The notes beneath the pieces are model-generated. The model worked only from the letters and a program-made list of their open reading frames with translations. It searched no databases and was not told the origin of the DNA. From the NCBI GenBank assembly GCA_022393335.1, contig JAJEKB010021158.1, forward strand, positions 1,005,985 through 1,069,984: a stretch of DNA of 64,000 bases. The letters run 5' to 3'. Positions 56,581-64,000 of the stretch are shown here, one piece after another (within the stretch, counting starts at the first letter, position 1; the number at the start of each line of letters is the position of its first letter). A program made the position numbers and the translations under genes. This DNA comes from Macrotrachela quadricornifera. Taxonomy: Eukaryota; Rotifera; Eurotatoria; Philodinida; Philodinidae.

Positions 56581-57066
56581 CAAAACAAACGATCACTCCT
56601 GGAAATTCTTACTCATTTATTTTCTTTTGTTAATAATAATAAAAACGGATTTTGTTGTATACATAACTGTGTTTTGACCACTACTTCCATATTTTATATG
56701 ATAAAAAAGAGGATTCTATTGACTTGTTATGACAATTTCAGTGTAAAATTAGAACTGTCATAGTGTTGAATGTGAAAGTTAAATGGAATTATTAACCTTC
56801 TCACAAGTATTCAAGTTTCGAATTCCTTTCATAAACATTAGGTCAAAATTTCTAATGATAGATTTGAAACTAATATGCGAATATTTTTGTTTAAGATCAA
56901 GCTTAGGTCGAAGATCATTCCAGAAAAGAAATACGACTAGAACTGTTTAAGTAAATTGACAAAGTATTGTATTAGTTTGCATTTTATTGCCAATGTTTTC
57001 TCGGTAAACTGTAAACAAAGAAAAAAAGAGAGATTCAAAAGAACTTAACGACTTGATTTTTACTCT
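56581..57066. other. Gene-free spacer between convergent genes
   Basis: AATAATAATAAAAACGG near 56630 may supply the polyadenylation signal of the selenoprotein gene. I see nothing else. Confidence 0.35.
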
Positions 57067-57275
57067 TTACAATATAACACATCCACCAGACGCACTTTTC
57101 GGGCATGTACATCGTTCATTGATCGGTACATCTTTTAATGCTTGTTTGACATGCATACTACAGCCTAAATAGAACAGACGGTGTAATTATCTATCTTCAT
57201 TGGATTGAAAAAAATCGCTATATTACCTACCCATTTGGGCTTGCCACAATTCGAACAAGCCTTTTTTCTACACAT
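57067..57275 (-). CDS. 48-residue Cys-rich protein, two exons
   Basis: Exon 1 57275-57227 and exon 2 57164-57067, with a 62-nt GT-AG intron (GTAATATAG...CTATTTAG) splitting a Gly codon, give MCRKKACSNCGKPKWVGC, then SMHVKQALKDVPINERCTCP and KSASGGCVIL. The pattern C-x2-C-G-K-P-x-W-x-G-C-x-x-H-V followed by R-C-x-C is that of a small conserved eukaryotic protein family of unknown function with a probable zinc-binding knuckle; I recall similar short proteins in fungi and invertebrates. Each exon alone is too short for an ORF search, but the splice sites, frame and Cys/His pattern agree. Probably cytosolic or nuclear. Confidence 0.75.
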
Positions 57276-57580
57276 ATTTTCAAATCTAAAAAACAGTTAA
57301 ATTCTTATTGTTATGCAGTAAATTATATGATTGAAAATAATGCAATATGACAGGCTTGTTTCGTCTCTAGACGAAAAGACAAAAACAGAAATTTAATTAA
57401 AGTAATTATAAGTAGTATAAAGCTAGTTTGCTTGTACGTATGCAGATCAACAAGAAAAAGATCATACTCACTAATTCAGTTTATTGTTTCAGCAGATTAG
57501 CACTTTTATCCTCATATATGAAAAAATTTCACATGTTTGTATCTCAAATTAGATAAAGGATGGAATATATAAGGATATGG

Positions 57581-57744
57581 TATGACGGACAACGAGGCCC
57601 GTGAGTCTATTGACTGAGGAAACAACGCACAAACATCAGTATATATAGCTACGAAGAGAGGAAAGAATATGACCGATATGTAATGTGGCCGAAAAGTGAC
57701 CTCATGACCGGCATGAGAAACAATGGCGGATGAAATCCGTCACA
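57581..57744. repeat. 5' LTR
   Basis: Starts TATGACGGA, where the other LTR has TGTGACGGA, i.e. a single substitution in the conserved terminal TG. It contains hairpins CTCATG-ACCGG-CATGAG and GGAT-GAA-ATCC near its right end. Confidence 0.88.
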
Positions 57745-59414
57745 CACCCCCACATTGTGATGCGAGTGCACCCGCACGAGTTCAAGTGATTGACAATAAA
57801 ACAAAAAAAAAACAGAAAGGATAACGTAGGTTATTAAGAAAACATAACAAAAATTTATGAGAATTGAATAAACGAAATGAACCATAAGAAAAAGGAGAAA
57901 AACATTAACGCTCAAGTGCTTGATTAGAATTTTCGATAGAAATACAGTAAAGAAAAAGAAAAGAAAAGAATAGCATTCAAAGAGTCATTCAAAAAAATAT
58001 ACATTTTCTTGTTTTTCTGCTTGAGAGATGAGCTGTTGCTTGTTGTATTGATGGTAATTGGGCGACACGACTTGAAACGGAAATGAATGTGATTGGCATG
58101 AGAAATGATGAGGTGACTTGAGTAGAGAAGACATGAAACGTACGGATGTTATAAGGAAAGTACGTTGGGACTACGCACAGTCGGCCCCCTAACTAGCCGC
58201 TCCTTGATACGTTTACTGGTCTTCTGTAACATTGCCATGCTTCTAGTACTGCCCACTTCAGTACTAATGAAACCTGGCAGTGCCATGTCCTTCTACCCAC
58301 GTTTACATCATCAATTGCATACCTTAATCATTATTCCTTGCCGAACAGAGTTAGCCCAGTTGAATCATTGACATTGCTGACTGGACGTTTGCCTTGAGAT
58401 GATAATGAGAAAGAACGAAACACTGAGTAGCAGAGAGATACAGGATGATACAGCGAAGCGCTTACAGATGTTATAAAGTAGATGTGTCGGGATCACACAT
58501 CATCGGCTCGAATCTAGCCGCCCTTTCGCACGATGCTGTTCTTCAGTCACACTGTTGCACCCCTCAACAGTGCCACTATACCCGTATTGTCTCCCCTAAC
58601 TCCGTCTATCGAACTTAGCCATCACCGCTGTGTCAGTCATAAAGAGAAGTTGCCACATTGAAGATTATTGAGGAGATTGATTAGGAAAAGTTTGTGAACT
58701 ATCCAACAATTAATTCATTTGTCGTATGGATAGCAACAGATGAATCGAAGGAAAGGAAAAAGATAGTTATGATGACGTGCCCGTTTCTAATATAAAATTC
58801 AAATGGTAGATACAAGGTCAAATGAAAAGAAGGGATAAGAGAAGAGTCATAAGGTTAAACGAAGAAAAGAGATAAGAGAAGGGACATAAGGTTAAGTGGA
58901 AGGAAGAAATAGGTGAACACTATACAATTAAGCTGTAGAAGGGACCAAAAAGGAAAGTACGTCTACTAGACGAGATCCAAAGTAAATTCAATAAATCAAA
59001 TCATAAATTATGAAAAAAAAACTTCCTAGAACCACACGCGATGCGAGAGTTCATTTTAGAAAAGCAAAAACAACAAGAAAAATGTGATCAACCTATATGA
59101 GCAAGCACAACAACGTTTGTGATTATGCGCCTTTTCTCAGAATGAAGATTAATGGATATCTTTCTCAGAAAATTGTTTTAAGATTCCTGATTGTCCATAT
59201 GACCATGGTACATTATGAGTAGAGGAACGGGTCAAGTACATCAGAAATGTGAAAAGAGATACAATTATAATAAGACAACCCATATTATAAAGTTTTTTTT
59301 TAATGAAGGAGAAAGGAAAGGAAGAGTTAGAAGAAATTGCTAAGACAGAAATGGTTAAGTGTATCAGATGGGGAAGCTGAGGATTCGGAGACTTCGATTG
59401 GTGTGATCGCCATA

Positions 59415-59578
59415 TGTGACGGACAACGAGGCCCGTGAGTCTATTGACTGAGGAAACAACGCACAAACATCAGTATATATAGCTACGAAGAGAGGAAAGA
59501 ATATGACCGATATGTAATGTGGCCGAAAAGTGACCTCATGACCGGCATGAGAAACAATGGCGGATGAAATCCGTCACA
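59415..59578. repeat. 3' LTR
   Basis: Starts TGTGACGGA and ends TCCGTCACA; otherwise identical to the 5' LTR by eye. Confidence 0.88.
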
Positions 59579-59583
59579 TATGG

Positions 59584-60062
59584 CAAGTGTCTTTGGTGGA
59601 GTTTTACTGGAGACAGTTTATATTATTTACTATTAAGAATTTGACAAACCAACCCAGTTTGTATTTATTGATCTTCAACCATCTTGGATCAAACTTCTCA
59701 GGAAAAAAAGTAAAGCTAATTACTGATTATTTGGTAACTTATTATTAACCAAAAATGTGACTCCAGGCACGAATTTCTTACCCTTCATTGGCTTTCATAT
59801 AGTTTTCAACTAGAATATTACAAGCTTTTGATATTAATCTAGCTGACAACGTTTTCAGATTGGCTCCAATACAGAGAGATACAGAGAAACTTTATTTCGC
59901 AATCCTGAACACCTTTGCTGAAATGTTAAGATTTGATTTTCTCAAAGTGATGATTTCTTGTTGGTTTCTCTAAAAACATGTTTTTTTGACCTTTGATCTG
60001 GCACAAACGAACAAGTACATTCCACTTTTTCCCGTATATCACCTTCCCTTCAGTCAGGGAAA
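59584..60062. repeat. Dispersed repeat, copy B (partner 7678-8295)
   Basis: Begins at the LTR element's right target site. It retains a 60-codon open stretch whose peptide (SLVEFYWRQFILFTIKNLTN) resembles that of copy A, then decays. The GTTTTTTTGACCT..GGCACAAAC block near 59985 ends the similarity. Confidence 0.7.
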
Positions 60063-60299
60063 TATCTATGACAACTTTATATCGGTCCGAACAACTCCAT
60101 GTTTCAGCCTTAAACTAGTGGTAATATAGACGGCCCAACAAACGGTTTCTGTAACTGCCCCCTGTCTCACTCCCTTGTTTCTCCTTGACTTGATGACCTA
60201 GGTGCACGTCTATCACATAGGATCTGATAGCTTAGTGATAGCCATATTATATACGACTTGACATATAAAAAAGAATATTCCACTTTGCAGCTCTAGTGA

Positions 60300-60725
60300 G
60301 AGCAATACGATATTCATCTGATTATGAGACTTTTAAACATGAAGAAGCCCATATTTGAATGTCGTTACTATTAAATAAATATCCATTAGATTTTATTCTT
60401 GAACAATTTGAAAGAGTTCCGCAAACATTTCAATGTGCGGTACTTACACAGAAGAATTTCTTAAGTATTAGAAAGATCTTTTTGGATATCTCAGATAACA
60501 AAGCAAAGAAGGCTGGAATTGATTTCGAGGTTAATATTATGTCACTTTTCTTATTGTAAAGGGATGTATGATTTTTCGACCCGTTTCTATACACTTCGCG
60601 ACGAATGTTTTTCGGATAGAACCATTTGTCGTATGAAACCAATTGTCGATTCTAAGAGATTAGATAATCTTCTAGACTATCTTGTAAAAAAGAGACCGGA
60701 TAAATCTATGTTAAAAATTAACTAA
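60300..60725 (+). pseudogene. Retrotransposon remnant (C-terminal end of a reverse-transcriptase-type protein)
   Basis: The frame at 60359-60540 gives LLNKYPLDFILEQFERVPQT, then SIRKIFLDISDNKAKKAGID. After a frame change near 60545 it continues SYCKGMYDFSTRFYTLRDEC, then MKPIVDSKRLDNLLDYLVKK and RPDKSMLK, to TAA. The motif of a long helix (Y.L.FI..QF.RV) followed by S/KRLDNL.DYLV resembles the region after the palm of Penelope-type or related RTs. This is a weak, memory-based assignment; no catalytic motif is present. Confidence 0.35.
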
Positions 60726-62777
60726 TGTATCTGAACATTTCTTACTCTTTCAGAGAAGAGTTCTTTTACATTGGCTATGTACTAAAAGAACACTTCGTAT
60801 TCTACCGAATAGTAATTCTGCTACCTATATTTGAACAATGGTGCAACACAAAGTTTGGTTTCATGTAACATTAACAACAACAACCATCAATCACGGAAGT
60901 AATTGATGAACAAGTTAACAATGTGTATTTTCATGAAATCTCTCGACAAAAAAAAGTTAATATTGCGTATTTTCAAGACGATTTTCTATAGCATCCCATT
61001 CGGCTATCTAGTACTATTCTCATCTTAACTTGGCCCCTTAAACCCTAAAAGATTATTTCTTGTAAATAAGCTTTTTTGTGGTTTTCTTGTAATGTTCTGA
61101 AGAATTGGAGTGAAAATCCCCATCGAAACTATTCAATAAACTTCAACCAAAAACCAAGAACACTTCTTTTCTTTCTTTTTCTCTCATCTCGAGAGTAGTG
61201 TACTCATTAGAAAAAGGTTAAGTTTGAATAAGCATAATCACCCTCACCCTCAAGATATTGACGAACACACAATAAAAACGAAATAAAATCACATCTTAAA
61301 AAAAAGAACCTATTTATGCATAAACAACAATGTAAATATGTTCTATCTCTAATAAATAAAAAGCTGAATCATTAAACCTGAAATGTTCCTCAGTAAAATA
61401 AACTCCGAATGCTTTGTTTATGATCGTATTTATACAGAGTATTCAAGCCAGTAAAAATCACGAAGCCGTCTGAAGAGCTCTTTAGCATGGACGAAATCAT
61501 AATAGCGGTAACTTTACTCATCCTCTCACCCTCACCCTCACTCTCAAAAACGCACATAAGACGCAAGTCTTTATCAGTGGCGAATTCACCATGTGGCGAT
61601 TTAGCGTACGTAACCCGCTTCAAAAAAATAACACACTAGGACGAATGATTATGAAGGAAAAAATTAAGAAAGGTTCTCCAATTTAACAAATACAGATTAG
61701 ATAAATATTTTACAATTGTTGTTCGAGTTACTCTTTCTTGTATAGTCAACATATTGTTAAAAGAAACCATCAGACACTACTGTAAATAACACAGAGTCAC
61801 TGAGTTATCTCTTCCACAACAATACTTTGTAGTGCGCATGTATCGTGATATTTCTCTCAATATCAAAACTGTTATCAATGTGTTTGCGAAGTGCAGGAAC
61901 GCTTGAAGCGGTGAAGATTGTAGGTAGCCTCTCAGTAATCGGAAACTGTTGTTGATTTTTTCAAGAAAACAAAAGGAATCTCAACAAAATCTTTGCTTCG
62001 AAAAAGTAGCAACGATATTACTACAGCAATTCTAGAAATTATATTTTTTCCTTATCACCATTTTATTGTTTGCTTGTTTTCTAAAGAGCTTCATTTTCGG
62101 CGAATCAATACTATTGTGAGCGTCGGCAATAGAGAGGTTGCTAGCAGATAACATATCTTAACATTTTCATTTTTATTAATAGGATAAAGAAAAAGAGTCT
62201 TCATTGTCGTAAAAAGTTTTCACTTTTTGAAAAATATCAGTCGCATAAACGCAGGTAACTTATCAAAGCTTTCAGTTTTGTTCTTTTTTTCTATGAAGAG
62301 TATTTCTAAGAACAGCTATTACAATTGTGACTGCCTTCGCGACAAGTACATTCATATGAGAAGATGGTTTGTCCTTGAAAATTTACAAGAACGAGTTCAA
62401 ATTTTTAAAAGAAGACTGCAAAAAGTTTTCACTTCGCAAAAAATTGTTACATTTTTAGTCCTCGAGAGTAACATTAATATTATATCTAGTGCGAAAGAAA
62501 AAGTTTAACGGGAAACTTGATTTTTCAGTTTTTTCTTCTTAGAATAAAAGAATAAATTCGAAAGACGTGTTTTTATAATTATATCAGAAGAAAAAGAGCT
62601 TCATTGAAGCAGAAATCGTAAGCACGACCTAGGTTGTAGAAAGCATCACCGGAAAATGCGCATCACTTTGAGAGAATCTCGAAATACAAGCTTACATTAC
62701 GTTGAAGGGTTTTAGAAAATTTACGCCACCCCCTAGGAAAATCCTGAATCTACCACTAGTCCTTAAACAAAGTAAAA
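60726..62777. other. Gene-free stretch
   Basis: ORFs at 61390-61623 and 62227-62508 lack domain features. CACCCTCACCCTCA words occur at 61242 and 61530 (also at about 38943) and could belong to a short dispersed repeat. I see nothing else. Confidence 0.3.
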
Positions 62778-63193
62778 GGATCTTTGTAAAAGACGCTATC
62801 ACCCACGAAGACTCACGATAAATCAAAATGATTGAATTATAGGCAAAATTCTCAATAAACATTGTTCTTTTCAACGGACAAAGATTCCACGATCTCCCAT
62901 GAAGACCCACACATTTTGCCAGTAAGTAGATCTAGCCGAGTTTGGTACATGCCCAAAATTACAGACGTTTATAATGTAGTGTAAAAAAAATAGCCTAAGA
63001 CCTACTTTTTCAATATATTGAATATGTAAATTGAATTTACAAGGCTTCAAACTGAGAAAATAGATCCTATGCTATTTTCCTTACACTGCACTATAAAAAT
63101 GTGAAGTTTTGGGCATGTACCTAACTCGACTAGATCTATTTACTGGCAAAATATATGGGATTTCGTGGATGATCGCGTCTTTTACAAGTATCC
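62778..63193. repeat. Foldback element with long arms and an insertion in one arm
   Basis: The right arm (about 63064-63193), read in reverse, is GGATACTTGTAAAAGACGCG, then CCACGAAATCCCAT, TTTTGCCAGTAAATAGATCT, GGTACATGCCCAAAAC. The same series occurs from 62778 to about 62998 on the plus strand, but with about 100 extra bases (about 62805-62890) between CTATCACCCA and CACGATCTCCCAT. Pairing arms are therefore about 130-190 bases. Non-coding, MITE-like. Confidence 0.7.
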
Positions 63194-64000
63194 AACTAAG
63201 AGAACGTTCGACATCTTTCTTTTGCATGAGAGTTGCCAACTTTGCGTTGAATCAACTGAAGAAGAAAGATCGTACCGAAGGAAATTCGTGTTTCTTCTAT
63301 TAGAGATTGACTGACACATCCAATAATAAGAATAGTAAATCTGTCGCGTATACTGTATTTTAAAACGAAGAACTGACTGATAGTTACATATGTATATTCT
63401 GATAGCTCTTGAAAATTTTCATGTTTCTACATATTTGTCGATGATCTTTTATTAATCTATTTCAAAAATAGTTTGAGTGTACTAATCGTATTGTCAATTG
63501 ATATGTGTTGGTTTGATATTTCTATAATTCTTTGAAATTACTATCTCTACTGAGATGTTTATAAAACGGATCAACGATTCTGATAGAGCTTGAAATCTAT
63601 ATCATTCAATGTATTTTTGTCTTGCCTCATATTAGCATGCTGAAGATGAAATTAAAATATTAACTTTTATGGATACGTCAATGAAGGTACATGTGCTTCA
63701 GCACATGGATGCGAGGGAAGAAAACATCATATAACTAAGATGATAAAGATTTCTAAGCTGTATCAGAATCTCTAACTACTTTTAAAAAAATTAAATATGG
63801 ATCATAATTTCAGAAAAATTAAAACTATAAAAATATCAAGACCTACCAGAATATATAACTGTTTTTATGAAAAGATGATAATGGTAGGGGTCAACCGATG
63901 AGCTACATCACCTCGAATGTGCTAATTTTGAAGTAGACGGAAATAATCTTGGATATCTGAAGTGATCTCTTTCCTACTACACCTTGTTTTCACTGTTTTG
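63194..64000. other. Gene-free end of the window
   Basis: I see no ORF, RNA gene or repeat that can be supported. Confidence 0.3.

Larger units (their letters stand above)
57581..59578. mobile_element. Non-coding LTR retrotransposon (TRIM/LARD-like)
   Basis: Two 164-base direct repeats (57581-57744, 59415-59578) are identical except for the second base. The right copy starts TGTGACGGA and ends TCCGTCACA; these termini are inverted repeats. The target duplication TATGG is at 57576-57580 and 59579-59583. The LTR contains AGTATATATAGC, a plausible TATA box. The internal 1670 bases have no gag, protease, reverse transcriptase or integrase, are richer in GC than the flanks, and contain two diverged tandem units (about 58075-58375 and 58395-58650; both with GATGTTATAA, GTCGG/ATCGG, CTAGCCGC). 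Non-autonomous, and mobilised by an unknown partner. It is inserted at or near the edge of the older repeat 59584-60062. Confidence 0.88.

Noticed and set aside
57581..57744. Hammerhead ribozyme in the LTR (retrozyme), prompted by CTGAGGA and GAAA words
   Set aside because: CTGAGGA is present, but no helix II can be formed between it and a following GAAA, and no correctly placed cleavage triplet with helix III was found.
60985..61060. AACCCTAAAA as a telomere-like repeat
   Set aside because: It is a single occurrence with no tandem array. No TGTGGG-type or TTAGGG-type tract was found in the window.

Overview
The window looks like AT-rich nuclear DNA of a small animal, most likely a bdelloid rotifer of the Rotaria/Adineta type. 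This is an inference from family resemblance and gene style; no rRNA or other taxonomic marker is present. The supports are: spliceosomal introns of only about 50-65 nt, a lineage-typical F-box/leucine-rich protein, an ARM-TIR protein, a J-domain/ankyrin protein, a family of ubiquitin-containing proteins, and many small, diverse and mostly decayed transposons. Genes are sparse, and much of the sequence is repeat.

Layout. 0-11 kb: a frameshifted coiled-coil relic, a palindrome-rich foldback element (1662-2521), an F-box gene (2999-3952, minus), a dispersed repeat, a satellite of about 125 bp and a hairpin. 11-20 kb: a very long satellite array (unit about 93-94 bp) that starts just after a broken secretory-signal exon. 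20-31 kb: duplicated membrane-protein ORFs, a decayed hAT-type transposase gene with introns, and a degenerate IS630/Tc1-like element with terminal inverted repeats of about 500 bp. 31-45 kb: a small secreted Cys-rich peptide, a three-exon ARM-TIR-SAM-like protein, and a J-domain/ankyrin gene carrying two in-frame stops in its C-terminal part. 45-51 kb: two tiny foldback elements, a relic resembling the p115/USO1 head, and a well-preserved Kolobok-like transposon flanked by TTAA. 51-57 kb: the most interesting locus (below). 57-64 kb: a 48-aa two-exon Cys-rich protein, a young non-coding LTR element with practically identical LTRs and a 5-bp target duplication, nested in an older repeat, then a reverse-transcriptase-like remnant, a hairpin element and empty sequence.

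The main discovery is the tandem family at 51.2-56.6 kb. The downstream gene (54184-56448) has four exons and reads as an N-terminal family-specific domain, a ubiquitin-like domain, a conserved post-ubiquitin domain, an acidic linker and an iodothyronine-deiodinase-like thioredoxin-fold domain. The deiodinase active-site position is an in-frame TGA in the context GSYT-TGA-PPF. A hairpin in the 3' UTR at about 56491-56580 has every hallmark of a form-2 SECIS element, so the TGA is predicted to encode selenocysteine (residue 563). ORF callers will break the gene at this codon. The upstream paralogue (51263-52584) has the same N-terminal module plus a nearly canonical ubiquitin with an intact Gly-Gly followed by Met, but it stops in the acidic linker. 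The bases just after, and overlapping, its stop codon resemble the 5' half of the SECIS. It therefore appears to be a deletion derivative that lost its deiodinase domain. A third, fragmentary copy (52729-53094) lies between them.

Splice sites were read by eye from GT/GC...AG signals and paralogue alignment. No database or folding program was used.
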